From Clostridium senegalense JC122 (lineage in GTDB: Bacteria; Bacillota; Clostridia; Clostridiales; Clostridiaceae), in the NCBI RefSeq assembly GCF_000285575.1, contig NZ_HE611050.1:842230-906229 (forward strand): DNA of 64,000 nt, given 5' to 3'. Under the pieces are notes generated by a model that made no database searches, had not been told where the DNA came from, and worked only from the letters and a program-made list of their open reading frames with translations. Each line of letters begins with the position of its first letter. Positions within the stretch are counted from its first letter, which is position 1. A program made the position numbers and the translations under genes. Of this stretch, positions 29,792 to 39,366 are shown one piece after another.

Positions 29792-30670
29792 ATGAGTATT
29801 TTTAAAGGTTCTGGAGTAGCCATAGTTACCCCTTTTACTAAAACAGGAGTTGACTTTAATAAATTAAAAGAATTATTGGAATGGCATATCTCTAATGATA
29901 CAGATGCAATTATAATTTGTGGAACTACTGGTGAAGCCTCTACAATGACTGAAAAAGAAAAAAAAGATACAATAAAATTTACTGTTGATACTATAAACAA
30001 AAGAATTCCCGTAATTGCTGGTACCGGAAGTAACAATACAGCTTCTGCTATAGAAATGAGTAAATATGCTGAATCAGTGGGAGTAGATGGATTATTAGTT
30101 ATAAATCCATATTATAATAAAACTAGCAAAAAAGGTCTTGTTGCACATTTTAAAGCTGTTAATGATAATGTAAATACACCAATAATAGTTTATAATGTAC
30201 CTGGTAGAACTGGCATGAATATACCGCCTGAAGTATTAAAAGAAATATGTGAATTTAAAAATATAGTTGCAGTTAAAGAGGCTAGTGGAGATATGAGCCA
30301 AATTATAAAAATAAAAGCTCTATGTAAAGATAAACTAGATATTTATTCTGGAAATGATGATCAAATAGTTCCAATATTAGCTATGGGCGGTATAGGTGTT
30401 ATATCTGTTCTTGCTAATGTAATTCCTAATAAAGTTCATAATATATGCAAATTATTTGAAGAGGGTAATGTTAATGACGCATTACAGCTACAATTAGATA
30501 CATTGGATTTATCTAACAATTTATTTATAGAAACTAATCCTATTCCTGTTAAAACAGCCCTTAATTTAATGAACAAAAATGTAGGTGATTTAAGATTACC
30601 ACTTGTTGATATGGAAGATAAAAATAAGGAAACTTTAAAATCTTCTTTATCTGCTCATAACTTATTATAA
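29792..30670 (+). CDS. dapA: 4-hydroxy-tetrahydrodipicolinate synthase
   Basis: Condenses pyruvate with aspartate semialdehyde, the first committed step to diaminopimelate, lysine and the spore solute dipicolinate. 292 residues. Motifs: [10 protein letters not shown] (about 44), catalytic Tyr in VYNVPGRTG (about 134) and the Schiff-base lysine in VAVKEASGD (about 161). It lies 46 bases after asd on the same strand. Confidence 0.97.
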   Translation: MSIFKGSGVAIVTPFTKTGVDFNKLKELLEWHISNDTDAIIICGTTGEASTMTEKEKKDTIKFTVDTINKRIPVIAGTGSNNTASAIEMSKYAESVGVDGLLVINPYYNKTSKKGLVAHFKAVNDNVNTPIIVYNVPGRTGMNIPPEVLKEICEFKNIVAVKEASGDMSQIIKIKALCKDKLDIYSGNDDQIVPILAMGGIGVISVLANVIPNKVHNICKLFEEGNVNDALQLQLDTLDLSNNLFIETNPIPVKTALNLMNKNVGDLRLPLVDMEDKNKETLKSSLSAHNLL

Positions 30671-30680
30671 AATTAAAAGA

Positions 30681-30727
30681 TTCTATATGACCCTAATTTT
30701 AAACCATATAGAATACAATCTTTAAAG
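30681..30727 (+). other. Intercistronic hairpin between dapA and dapB
   Basis: Inverted repeat TTCTATATG ... CATATAGAA with a loop of about 15 bases in the 73-base gap. No clear T tract follows, so a processing or stability role is more likely than termination. Confidence 0.5.
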
Positions 30728-30743
30728 CATTTAGGAGGATACT

Positions 30744-31502
30744 ATGATAAAAGTACTTTTAGTTGGGTGTAGTGGAAAAATGGGAAAAATGATTTCTGCC
30801 ACATCTAAAAACTTTAAAAATTTAGAAATAGTAGCTGGTATTGATAAATTTAATGATAACACTTTAAGTTATCCAATATTTAGTACTATATCTGATTGTA
30901 ATATAGATATAGATGTAATTTTAGATTTTTCTAGACCGGATTCTTTAAAAGATATTTCAACTTTTGCACTTAAAAATAATAAGCCTGTGATATTTTGTAC
31001 TACAGGATATTCTAAAGAAGAAAAATCACAAATACTAGAGTTATCTAATACTATTCCTATTTTCTATTCTGCAAATATGTCTATTGGTATAAATATAGTG
31101 AATGCTGTGTTAAAAAATATAAGTAATTTGCTTTTTAAAGATTTTGATATAGAAATAATAGAAAAACATCATAATCAAAAAGTAGATGCACCTAGTGGTA
31201 CCGCATTACTTCTTGCTAACACTATTAAAGATTCTATAGATTCAGATACTAATTTCATATATGGAAGAGAAGGAATCTCCAAAAGAGATGATAAAGAGAT
31301 AGGTATACACACAGTTCGTGGTGGAAATATAGTTGGAGAACATGAAGTTATATTTGCTGGTGCCGGTGAAGTTATTTCAATAAAACATTCTGCTATCTCT
31401 AGAGAAGTTTTTGCAATAGGTGCATTAAGAGCCTGTGAATTTATGTTTAATAAATCCAAAGGTTTATACTCTATGGATAATATCGTAAATACTAATTTAT
31501 AA
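30744..31502 (+). CDS. dapB: 4-hydroxy-tetrahydrodipicolinate reductase
   Basis: NAD(P)H-dependent reductase of the DAP/lysine pathway, 252 residues. It has the N-terminal glycine-rich [14 protein letters not shown] and the family active-site segment [20 protein letters not shown] (about 138-157). The ATG follows AGGAGG. Third gene of asd-dapA-dapB; transcription ends at the strong hairpin right after the stop. Confidence 0.97.
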   Translation: MIKVLLVGCSGKMGKMISATSKNFKNLEIVAGIDKFNDNTLSYPIFSTISDCNIDIDVILDFSRPDSLKDISTFALKNNKPVIFCTTGYSKEEKSQILELSNTIPIFYSANMSIGINIVNAVLKNISNLLFKDFDIEIIEKHHNQKVDAPSGTALLLANTIKDSIDSDTNFIYGREGISKRDDKEIGIHTVRGGNIVGEHEVIFAGAGEVISIKHSAISREVFAIGALRACEFMFNKSKGLYSMDNIVNTNL

Positions 31503-31541
31503 AAAATATAGCTCTAGAAAATCTAGAGCTATATTTTTTTT
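31501..31541. terminator. Bidirectional terminator between dapB and the aminotransferase
   Basis: Near-perfect palindrome AAATATAGCTCTAGA/TCTAGAGCTATATTT with A/T tails on both sides. It serves dapB (plus) and the aminotransferase (minus), whose last codons it overlaps. Confidence 0.93.
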
Positions 31542-32674
31542 ATGAAATTTTCTAATTTTTTTAAAGCAGTTTTTAATTCCTCATTACTATAACAATAAGA
31601 TATTCTAATATATCCTTCGCCACCTTCTCCAAAAGCAGTTCCTGGAACTATTGCTACTTTTTCTTCATTTAAAAGTCTATGACAAAATTCTTCACTAGTC
31701 ATATTAAATTTTCTTATTGATGGGAATATATAAAAAGCCCCTTCTGGTCTGCATACCTTAAATCCCATATCTTTCAATCGCGTATATACATAATCTCTTC
31801 TCTTTTTAAATTCTAATTTCATACTTTCAACATCTTTAAGACCATATTTTAATCCTGCCAAAGCCCCATACTGACTTATAGATGTAGCACAAGATACATT
31901 ATATTGATGTACCTTTAGTATACTTTCCATAATATCTTTTGTAGTACATATATATCCTATTCTTAAACCAGTCATAGAAAACATCTTAGAAAAACCACTA
32001 ACCATTATTATCTTTTCTCTTATATCATAACACTGACTTATAGAATAATAGTCACCATAACAAAGAGATGCATAAATTTCATCACTTATAACTATAATAT
32101 CATTTTCCTTTATTATCTTATGTAAGCTTTCCCTTTCCTCTAATGTAAGTATACTTCCACAAGGATTACTTGGACATGATAATACCAATATCTTAGGTTT
32201 GTGAGTATTAATCATTTCCTTCAAATGACTAATATTTATAGTAAAATTTTCATTCAAATTGTAATTTACTATTTCACCACCTACGATTTTAGTTATACTT
32301 TCATATGCAGGATATGCTATATTAGGTATTAATACTTTATCTCCACTATTTATAAGTGCCATAAAAGTACTCATAAGACCTTCACTACCACCTACTGTAA
32401 TGCATATTTCATCTTCTTCATACTCTATACTATTATTTTTTAAGTATGTGCTTATTTCTTGTCTAAGCTCTAATATCCCAGCATTTGGTGTATATGTAGT
32501 TTTATTTTCCTCAACTGCTTTTAAAACTCCATTTTTCACTGATTCTGGCATTGGAAAATCTGGTTGACCTAGCGTTAATGATATTGCATCATTAACCTTT
32601 AAAACCTTATTATAAAATTTTCTTATACCTGATATCTCTACTTTTTCTATATTTTTACAAAAAATATTATCCAT
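31529..32674 (-). CDS. PLP-dependent aminotransferase, probable N-acetyl-LL-diaminopimelate aminotransferase
   Basis: Class I/II aminotransferase, about 381 residues. The PLP lysine is in VSGFSKMFSMTGLRIGY (about 230), with cofactor motifs SCPSNPCGS (about 167) and ISDEIYA (about 195). The neighbours asd-dapA-dapB and dapH (an acetylase-branch enzyme) suggest the PatA step of the acetyl pathway, but a generic aspartate-type aminotransferase cannot be excluded. I prefer ATG 32674 after GGGG over the TTG two codons upstream. Confidence 0.85.
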   Translation of the reverse strand: MDNIFCKNIEKVEISGIRKFYNKVLKVNDAISLTLGQPDFPMPESVKNGVLKAVEENKTTYTPNAGILELRQEISTYLKNNSIEYEEDEICITVGGSEGLMSTFMALINSGDKVLIPNIAYPAYESITKIVGGEIVNYNLNENFTINISHLKEMINTHKPKILVLSCPSNPCGSILTLEERESLHKIIKENDIIVISDEIYASLCYGDYYSISQCYDIREKIIMVSGFSKMFSMTGLRIGYICTTKDIMESILKVHQYNVSCATSISQYGALAGLKYGLKDVESMKLEFKKRRDYVYTRLKDMGFKVCRPEGAFYIFPSIRKFNMTSEEFCHRLLNEEKVAIVPGTAFGEGGEGYIRISYCYSNEELKTALKKLENFIKKI

Positions 32675-32696
32675 CTTCAATTACCCCAATTCTATA

Positions 32697-33236
32697 TTAA
32701 AATTCTATTCCTTTTCTAGCTGGAACTCCTTCATTATAATAATGCTTAACTTCTTTCATCTCTGTTATAAGATTTGCCTTTTCTGCTATTTTTTCAGGAA
32801 GATTTCTTCCAGTGATTATAAGTTCCATATCTTTAGGCTTATTATCCATAATATATATTATCTGTTCTTCTGTTAAAAGTTTATTGGTTACAGCACCAAT
32901 CACTTCATCTAATATCAAAATATCACATGTTCTATTTTTTATAGTATCTAAACAAAAATTATATGCTTCTCTTATTTCTAGTTTTAATTGTTGTTTTTCT
33001 TCTTCATTTAAAGTCCAAAAAAATCCTTTAGTCTTTTCAAACCTAAATATATTAAAATATGGAGCCATTTTTTTAGCACTTTCAAGCTCACCTGTATTTC
33101 CTGTTTTCAAAAACTGAACAACATATACAGTGTATTTATTCCCTGCTGCTCTAGTTGCTAAACCCATAGCTGCAGTAGTTTTACCTTTTCCATTTCCTGT
33201 ATATATTTGAATATATCCTTCTTTTAAATTTCCCAA
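32697..33236 (-). CDS. cobO: Cob(I)alamin adenosyltransferase, CobO/BtuR type
   Basis: Adds the adenosyl group to cobalamin, making coenzyme B12. 179 residues, as usual. P-loop GNGKGKTTAAMG (about 14), conserved DILILDEVIGA (about 108) and the C-terminal GRNLPEKIAEKANLITEM. It starts at TTG (33234-33236), eight bases after AGGAGG. Probably cotranscribed with the aminotransferase 20 bases downstream. Its product is the cofactor of the B12-dependent ribonucleotide reductase at the right end of the window. Confidence 0.93.
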   Translation of the reverse strand: MGNLKEGYIQIYTGNGKGKTTAAMGLATRAAGNKYTVYVVQFLKTGNTGELESAKKMAPYFNIFRFEKTKGFFWTLNEEEKQQLKLEIREAYNFCLDTIKNRTCDILILDEVIGAVTNKLLTEEQIIYIMDNKPKDMELIITGRNLPEKIAEKANLITEMKEVKHYYNEGVPARKGIEF

Positions 33237-33530
33237 AATTATTTCCTCCTACTTCATTATATATGTATTTTAAATCTAATTGTAAAATACTATTCATTTT
33301 TTATAAAAACCTTTAATTTTATAGTTTTTAAAAATTTTATTTCATAAATTTATAAATCTTATATAAATTGAATTTATGTTGATAATTTATAATGGTTACT
33401 GTATAGTTTTATATTAACGTATAAAGTTTTTTATAAAAACAAATAAATATTACATATATGTCTTTAAATAATTTTTATTTTATTATATCATTTATGTTGT
33501 GAGTATTAACTAATGAAAGGAGTTATATAT

Positions 33531-34241
33531 ATGAATTATAATTTAACAGATCCATATGAGATAGCCAGATTTATAAAAGAATCAAAAAAAGCTACTCCAG
33601 TAAAAGTATATGTAAATGGTGATTTAAGCAATTGTAAATTTGATAACATAGAATGTTATGGCCATGGAAATTTTTACATATTATTTGGAAACTATGATGA
33701 GGTTAAAGATTTCTTAGATAAAAATAATAGTATAATTAATAATTTTAGAGTAGAAAATGATAGAAGAAATTCTGCAATTCCTATGCTAGATATGAAAGAT
33801 ATAAATGCTAGAATAGAACCAGGCGCTATAATTAGAGATAAAGTTAGTATTGGTAAAAATGCGGTTGTAATGATGGGTGCAGTTATTAATATTGGTGCTG
33901 AAATCGGTGAAGAGAGCATGGTTGATATGAATGCAGTAATAGGTGCTAGAGGAAAACTAGGTAAAAGAGTTCATCTTGGAGCTGGTGCTGTAGTTGCTGG
34001 GGTTTTAGAACCACCTAGCAAATCTCCATGTGAAATTGGAGATAATTCTCTAATTGGTGCTAATGCCGTTATACTTGAAGGTGTAAAAATTGGTGCAAAC
34101 TCTGTTGTAGCAGCAGGTTCTGTTGTTACTGAAGATGTACCTGACAATGTAGTTGTTGCAGGTTGCCCTGCTAAAATTATTAAATCTGTAGATAATAAAA
34201 CTAAAGGAAAAACTGAACTGTTAGATGATCTTAGAAAATAA
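33531..34241 (+). CDS. dapH: Tetrahydrodipicolinate N-acetyltransferase
   Basis: Acetylates tetrahydrodipicolinate in the acetyl branch of DAP/lysine synthesis. 236 residues. N-terminal DapH domain ([20 protein letters not shown]), then a left-handed beta-helix of hexapeptide repeats ([20 protein letters not shown] ..., about 90-205). The ATG at 33531 follows AAAGGAG; the ATG at 33513 precedes that site. Ends at a strong terminator. Confidence 0.96.
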   Translation: MNYNLTDPYEIARFIKESKKATPVKVYVNGDLSNCKFDNIECYGHGNFYILFGNYDEVKDFLDKNNSIINNFRVENDRRNSAIPMLDMKDINARIEPGAIIRDKVSIGKNAVVMMGAVINIGAEIGEESMVDMNAVIGARGKLGKRVHLGAGAVVAGVLEPPSKSPCEIGDNSLIGANAVILEGVKIGANSVVAAGSVVTEDVPDNVVVAGCPAKIIKSVDNKTKGKTELLDDLRK

Positions 34242-34266
34242 AAAAGGTGCACAGCACCTTTTTTTA
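34240..34266. terminator. Bidirectional terminator between dapH and the SSB-like gene
   Basis: Stem AAAAGGTGC/GCACCTTTT with loop ACA, flanked by A and T tails, immediately after the dapH stop and five bases before the minus-strand gene end. Confidence 0.92.
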
Positions 34267-34270
34267 TTTT

Positions 34271-34996
34271 CTATATTACATCTTGAATTTTTTCACTATC
34301 ATTACAATCTTTATTTTCATTATCTTCCATATCAAATTCCTTATTTTCTGTATCACAAATAGCTATATCACTTTCGTCTTCTTCAACTCTTTCCATTTTT
34401 GATATAGAAACTTCATATGCTATCTTTTTAACTACTTCAGTATCAGATATTCTTTTTTGATACTCTCTACTTTGAACTCTTCCCCAAATTCTTATGTTAT
34501 CGCCAACTTCTAAACTCTTACAGAACCTTGAATTTCTTCCCCATGCAATAGTAGGTATATAATCTGACTTGTTATATAATCTATTTACTGCTAATAACAT
34601 ATCTGCAATTTCTCTACCAAAAGGAGTTGTCCTATATATAGGCTCTTTACATATATATCCATCTAAGAAAATTTGATTTGGGTTTTTACTTTTTTCTTTT
34701 AACTCTCTAATATCTCTAGCAAAAACAGTTAATATAAGTCTATTAGATCCATCTACAAATTTATTATAAGATCTTAACTGTCCTTCTACTATTAATTCTG
34801 TTCCTAAATTCATATCTATACCAGTTGTAAGTCTTTCTGAAACTGTTATATTTAAAATATCAGTAGTATCACTTAATCTTGGAACTTCTAAACTAAAATT
34901 ATAAAACCCTTCTCCATACATTTCATGACTAAATTCTAATCCTGATATAATTTTACCCTCTAAATAAATTTTGTTATTCAACATTGTATTGTCCAT
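34271..34996 (-). CDS. SSB-like protein with two OB folds
   Basis: About 241 residues with two single-stranded-DNA-binding (OB) modules in tandem: NKIYLEGKIISGLEFSHEMY (about 6-105) and NQIFLDGYICKEPIYRTTPF (about 118-205). An acidic Asp/Glu-rich tail follows. The second module keeps SSB hallmarks (GREIADMLLAVNR, YIPTIAWGRNSRF). It is distinct from the usual replication SSB, which has one OB fold. The role is unknown, possibly primosome or recombination related. The ATG follows AGAGGGG. Monocistronic. Confidence 0.8.
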   Translation of the reverse strand: MDNTMLNNKIYLEGKIISGLEFSHEMYGEGFYNFSLEVPRLSDTTDILNITVSERLTTGIDMNLGTELIVEGQLRSYNKFVDGSNRLILTVFARDIRELKEKSKNPNQIFLDGYICKEPIYRTTPFGREIADMLLAVNRLYNKSDYIPTIAWGRNSRFCKSLEVGDNIRIWGRVQSREYQKRISDTEVVKKIAYEVSISKMERVEEDESDIAICDTENKEFDMEDNENKDCNDSEKIQDVI

Positions 34997-35157
34997 AGTA
35001 ACCCCTCTTTCCCTTAGTTCAGTTTAGTTTTATATCATAGTATATTCTTCTTATTCGATAACTATGACCAATTTTATGAAAATTCTTATAATTCTTAATT
35101 TTATACCTTTAATCATTTGTTTCCATTATAATACAAATAGTATTTCTATGCAATGTA

Positions 35158-35925
35158 TTATTTGTTTTTTATTTGCCTTCCATTACCATCTATTTTGTAT
35201 CCATCATCATAGATTAAGTCTGTGATAGTAACAAATTCGTACCCTTCTTTTGATAATTTTTCTAAAACCATTGCTAAGGATTGTGGTGTATATCTTGCAT
35301 TATGAAATAGTATTATAGATCCTTCTTTAGCTTTTTTTAGAACTCTTTCTGTTTCAATTTCTGCACCTTCACCTTTCCAATCTATACTATCTACATTCCA
35401 TTGTATACACTTTCTACCTGTTTTCTCTACAATGTCTAATGCCATATCATTAAACGCACCTTCTGGAAATCTAAAAGTTTTACTGGTTTTATTAGTAACA
35501 TCTAATAATTTTGCGTCAGTTATATCCAGTTCTTTTATTATTTTTTCTTTTGATATAGAAGTCATATTTGGATGTTTATTACTATGATTTCCTAATTCAT
35601 GCCCCCTTTTATCAATTTCTTTTACTTCTTCTGGAAAATCATCTATCCAAAGACCAACCACATAAAATGTAGCTTTAGCATTGTACTTATCTAGAACATC
35701 TAAAATTTCATCTATATTGTTTTCTCCCCAGGTAGTATCAAATGTTATAGCTATCTTTTTTTCTTTTGTTTCAACTGAATAAATAGGCAACTTTTTATTG
35801 CTTTGCGAAACCACCTGAAGAGTGCTTGTACTACTTATTCCTATAATAGTAAGTCCAATAATCATAAGTATTGATAAAGTAATTATGAATCTTTTTTCCC
35901 CCTTAAATATCTCTATCCCCTCCAT
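35158..35925 (-). CDS. pdaB: Polysaccharide deacetylase, PdaB-like (sporulation)
   Basis: NodB-domain carbohydrate deacetylase, about 255 residues with one N-terminal membrane anchor (about 12-32). Active-site motifs: ITFDTTWGE (the PdaB-style variant of TFDDG), the zinc pair in HELGNHSNKHPNMTS, FRFPEGAF and the C-terminal IILFHNAR. This pattern matches PdaB, needed for late spore stability in Bacillus, rather than PdaA. The ATG at 35925 has only a weak AGGT upstream, while GGAGGGG lies just after it, so the start is uncertain. Confidence 0.87.
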   Translation of the reverse strand: MEGIEIFKGEKRFIITLSILMIIGLTIIGISSTSTLQVVSQSNKKLPIYSVETKEKKIAITFDTTWGENNIDEILDVLDKYNAKATFYVVGLWIDDFPEEVKEIDKRGHELGNHSNKHPNMTSISKEKIIKELDITDAKLLDVTNKTSKTFRFPEGAFNDMALDIVEKTGRKCIQWNVDSIDWKGEGAEIETERVLKKAKEGSIILFHNARYTPQSLAMVLEKLSKEGYEFVTITDLIYDDGYKIDGNGRQIKNK

Positions 35926-36465
35926 AAAATTAACTACCTAGTTCAATTAAATATTATTCAAATCTGATTCACTATATTACTAAAACTATTTTAATTTTTA
36001 ATATAAATATAATGAAATAATTTTTAATCATTGATATAATGTAATATGAACTTAATTTTCACATTACATTTTAAAATATATTTAAGAACACTTTTAAAAT
36101 GAATACATGCTCAAAATTACTTTATTAATAGAGAAAACATTTAAAATCAACCTTTAATGTTCATAAAAAATTTTAATTTAATGTGAATTTAATTATTTTA
36201 TTTAAATAAAAATAATTAACTAGGTTACTTTATATAATATAAATATATAGGGCTCCAAAATTGCAAAGTATGAATTTTGGATACCCATAAGGTAAATACT
36301 ACTTTTAATTAACTTGAGTATAAGAAAATGTTTAAAATATTCTTATAACTCATAAATTAATTGAGTAAGTATTTTACTATAATATTAATATAAATATAAG
36401 CTATTAAATAATTAAACTTATATTTTATTGATAAGTCTTTACTTTTATTCAAAGGAGGAAATTGA
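35926..36465. other. 540-base intergenic region with palindromic element
   Basis: AT-rich gap between divergent genes. At 36250-36286 it contains an imperfect palindrome, GGGCTCCAAAATT ... AATTTTGGATACCC, related to elements at 39.66 and 11.14 kb. The minus-strand frame at 36357-36548 has no support. Confidence 0.45.
36250..36286. repeat. Palindromic intergenic element, copy 1
   Basis: Arms GGGCTCCAAAATT/AATTTTGGATACCC, inverted relative to the copy at 39.66 kb; both keep GGGTATCCAA at one end and TTGGA-CCCTATATA at the other. Confidence 0.55.
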
Positions 36466-36996
36466 ATGTTTGAAGATTCTATGAACTTAGCAGAGAATAA
36501 ATTATTATTATTATATATTCTAAATAAAATCAAACTTCCTATTTCCAATATGCAAATTACAGAAATAATTTTAGAAAATAACTTTATGAATTATTTCACG
36601 CTACAGCAATATATAGTAGAATTGACCTCTGCAAATCTTTTAAAACATATTACTGACCACGGGAAAGATAGGCTAGTTATTGCTGATAACGGAAAAGAAG
36701 TTCTTTCATTATTTGAAAACAGAATCTCTAAAGAAAAACTTTCTCAGCTTGAAGAATATATGGAACATAAAATCTCTAGTATAAAAAAAGAGCTTACTGT
36801 AACTGCTGATTATACTATAGAAAATAAAAATAGTTATTTAGTTAATTTAATTGCTTCTGAAAATGATACAACACTTATAGATTTAAAAGTTAGTGTGGCT
36901 TCTAATAAGCAAGCTAGAGAACTTTGTTATAGATGGAAATCTAATTCTTCAGATTTATATACAAAAATTATTAATGCATTAATTGACGAAGATTAA
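36466..36996 (+). CDS. DUF4364 family winged-helix protein
   Basis: 176 residues matching the clostridial DUF4364 family. The N-terminal half looks like a PadR/winged-helix fold (NKLLLLYILNKIKLPISNMQ ..., about 10-75), followed by a coiled stretch and a C-terminal sheet region (about 105-176). Function unknown; a DNA-binding regulator is plausible from the fold. The ATG follows AAAGGAGG. Its terminator (37009-37048) overlaps the 3' end of the convergent gene. Confidence 0.85.
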   Translation: MFEDSMNLAENKLLLLYILNKIKLPISNMQITEIILENNFMNYFTLQQYIVELTSANLLKHITDHGKDRLVIADNGKEVLSLFENRISKEKLSQLEEYMEHKISSIKKELTVTADYTIENKNSYLVNLIASENDTTLIDLKVSVASNKQARELCYRWKSNSSDLYTKIINALIDED

Positions 36997-36998
36997 GC

Positions 36999-37867
36999 TT
37001 AAATTTTAATCATTCCTTTGGGCTCAAAATTTAAAGGAATGATTTTTTTACTTTTACTTATTTTATCTATTTTTACCAATTGATTATAATATATATCTTC
37101 AACATATATATTTTTTTCATCCACCAGAATATCTTTTAATATACCTCCTATCTCTATTTCATCAACTTTTTTTAACTTTGTAATATCAACAATTGTTATT
37201 GTTCCATCGCCAAAATTTGATATATAACAATAATTATTATAACAACACATATCTATAGGTATATTACCTATAGTTATACTAGCTATTTTATTATCCTCTA
37301 GCGATATAACTTTTAATTCACCCTTTGTTTCCTCGCCCATATTACTTTCACATACTAATATTTTTTCACCATTTTCATACCATAAAGCTTTTACAGGATA
37401 ATTACCTACCTTCATATTTTTTATTTTTCTTTTTCTTTTAAATTTATTATACTTATATCATTACTTAAAGTATTTGCTACAACAATGCTATTATTCTCTG
37501 GTGAAAAGTCTAAACTATGAGGTGATATACCACAGCTTATTACTTCTACTAGTTCTTTAGATAAAATATCGAAACATACTATGGTGTTAGATTCTTCACA
37601 AATTATATATAACTTATCGCCTATTAATCCCATATGACTACATCCTGATCCTATATAAAATTCTTCTATACCTCCATCATTTTTAAACAAATATATTCTA
37701 TTGTTTTCAAAACTAGATATTATAAATGCTTTGTTATCAATACATATATTAAATGGTTTTATTTTTTCATGATAATTTAATTCTATAGGTTCTTCTAAAG
37801 TAAAATCATTAATATTTATTTTATCTATTCTATCACTAGCAGAATTACAAATATAAAGATAACTCAA
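36999..37867 (-). pseudogene. YncE-like beta-propeller protein, single-base frameshift
   Basis: Two adjacent frames that together form one beta-propeller protein of about 290 residues. The first (37421-37867, TTG start after GGAGGTGAT) ends NDISIINLKEKEK-stop. The second (36999-37415) continues with MKVGNYPVKALWYENGEKIL in the frame shifted by one. One extra A in the A5 run at 37424-37428 would give an unbroken NLKEKEKIKNMKVGN. Both halves have repeated WD/NHL-like blades (IYLFKNDGG, NDISIINL, GTITIVDI). Function unknown. The lesion is the same kind as in the oppA paralogue and nadE. Confidence 0.75.
37009..37048 (+). terminator. Terminator of the DUF4364 gene
   Basis: Perfect stem AATCATTCCTTT/AAAGGAATGATT followed by a T7 run on the plus strand. 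It lies inside the 3' coding end of the convergent propeller gene. Confidence 0.88.
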
Positions 37868-37960
37868 AAAATCACCTCCTCACAAGACATAAATATTTTA
37901 AAACTTACACATATAAGTCTATTACTTTTATACATATATCTTATGTTAAGGTGATTTATT

Positions 37961-38008
37961 ATGATACAGTTTTTGTCATTTTTCGATTTATTAGGCATGT
38001 GGAAATAA
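37961..38008 (+). CDS. Candidate 15-residue hydrophobic peptide
   Basis: Mini-frame encoding MIQFLSFFDLLGMWK, preceded by AAGGTGA six bases before the ATG. The stop codon is embedded in the first arm of a perfect 18-bp hairpin (38003-38052). The peptide is hydrophobic with two Phe and one Trp. The SD-frame-terminator layout looks like a complete tiny transcription unit, but I do not recognise the peptide. It could be a small membrane peptide, a leader peptide or chance. Confidence 0.35.
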   Translation: MIQFLSFFDLLGMWK

Positions 38009-38052
38009 ATAATAGACCAAAGATTTAAAGCATATTGGTCTATTATTTATTT
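38003..38052. terminator. Perfect 18-bp hairpin, bidirectional terminator
   Basis: Arms AAATAAATAATAGACCAA and its exact complement at 38035-38052, loop of 14. It lies 10 bases after the folC stop on the minus strand and right at the end of the plus-strand mini-frame. Confidence 0.88.
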
Positions 38053-38061
38053 GATTATGCC

Positions 38062-39366
38062 TTACTTAAAATTTCTAATTATTTTTCTCATATCTCCAAT
38101 CATATATAAAGATCCACTTATTAATAATAAATCTTCATCTTCACAGTATGATAAAGCTTTTTTATAAGCCTCTTCATAAGTTTTTATAGCTTCACAATCA
38201 ATTTCTAACATATCTATCTCTTTTTTTAATTCTGTTGCTAATTCTGCCCTTTCACTATTAGGGGTAACACAAATTACTTTATATGCATTAGGTGCTATAA
38301 CATCTACCATATCCTTAACTTGCTTATCTGCTAATATCCCTAATATTAATACCATCTTTTTATAGTGAAAATATTTTTTTATACTTTCATCTAATTTTTT
38401 TATTCCATCTATGTTATGTGCACCATCTATGACTACCATAGGACTACTATTCATAATTTCTAGTCTTGCTGGCCATTTAACTTCTTTTAATCCTTCTATT
38501 ATATTTTTTTTAGATATATTAACTCCTAATTTTATAAGTTCTTTTGCTGCATAGATTGCTACAGTAGAATTAGATATCTGATGAGTTCCTAATAATGCTA
38601 AATCATACTCTTGCAACATATCATCTTTAATTAATATATGTTGTACTAAATTTTTTTCCTCATCTATAGTAATTACTTTGTCAAACTCTGCAATATCCTT
38701 TGGTACTTTTATAAGCGGAGCATTTTTATCTTTTGCAACGTTTTCAACAACTAGTTCTACTTCTTTTTTTTGTGGAAATAATACAATCGGTGTATTCTCT
38801 TTTATTATACCTGCCTTTTCATAGGCTATTTTTTCAATTGTATCACCTAATATCTGTGTATGGTCATAACTTATAGAACCTATTATACTTAAAATTGGAT
38901 TTATAACATTTGTAGAATCTAATCTTCCCCCCAGACCTACTTCCACTACTACAAAATCAACATTTTTATTATAGAAATATAAAAATCCACAGCAGGTTAT
39001 TATTTCAAACTCTGTTGGATTTCCATATCCACATTCACAAACTTTTTCTACTGCTTCTTTAACTTTAGAAACTATATAACACAAGTCATCTTTAGGTATA
39101 TTTTTTCTATTTATTTGTATTCTTTCTTCGAATTCTTCTATATAAGGCGATATATACGTTCCCACAGCATAACCACTATCCATAAGAATTGAAGTTAGCA
39201 TTGCTGTTGTAGATCCTTTACCATTAGTTCCTGCAACATGAATTGTTTTTATTTTTTTATGGGGATTCCCTAAAAACTCTAATAATTTTTCTGTTCTTTC
39301 AAGCCCATATTTACTTCCAAATTTAGCTGTTTCTTTTATATATCTAATAGCTTCTTCATAATTCAT
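38062..39366 (-). CDS. folC: Folylpolyglutamate synthase/dihydrofolate synthase
   Basis: ATP-dependent addition of glutamate to folates, 434 residues. Mur-ligase fold with P-loop HVAGTNGKGSTTAML (about 42-56), conserved YISPYIEEFEERIQIN (about 70), VEVGLGGRLDSTNV (about 140) and DGAHNIDG in the C domain (about 315). The ATG at 39366 lies seven bases after GGGGGG; the frame is open 43 codons further up, but that extension is not family-like. Monocistronic with a strong terminator. Confidence 0.95.
   Translation of the reverse strand: MNYEEAIRYIKETAKFGSKYGLERTEKLLEFLGNPHKKIKTIHVAGTNGKGSTTAMLTSILMDSGYAVGTYISPYIEEFEERIQINRKNIPKDDLCYIVSKVKEAVEKVCECGYGNPTEFEIITCCGFLYFYNKNVDFVVVEVGLGGRLDSTNVINPILSIIGSISYDHTQILGDTIEKIAYEKAGIIKENTPIVLFPQKKEVELVVENVAKDKNAPLIKVPKDIAEFDKVITIDEEKNLVQHILIKDDMLQEYDLALLGTHQISNSTVAIYAAKELIKLGVNISKKNIIEGLKEVKWPARLEIMNSSPMVVIDGAHNIDGIKKLDESIKKYFHYKKMVLILGILADKQVKDMVDVIAPNAYKVICVTPNSERAELATELKKEIDMLEIDCEAIKTYEEAYKKALSYCEDEDLLLISGSLYMIGDMRKIIRNFK

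Noticed and set aside
35880-35925. ATA start for the pdaB-like gene
   Set aside because: GGAGGGG lies six bases before an in-frame ATA, similar to the ATT cases, but an ATG with a weak AGGT site exists upstream, so the unusual start is not needed.
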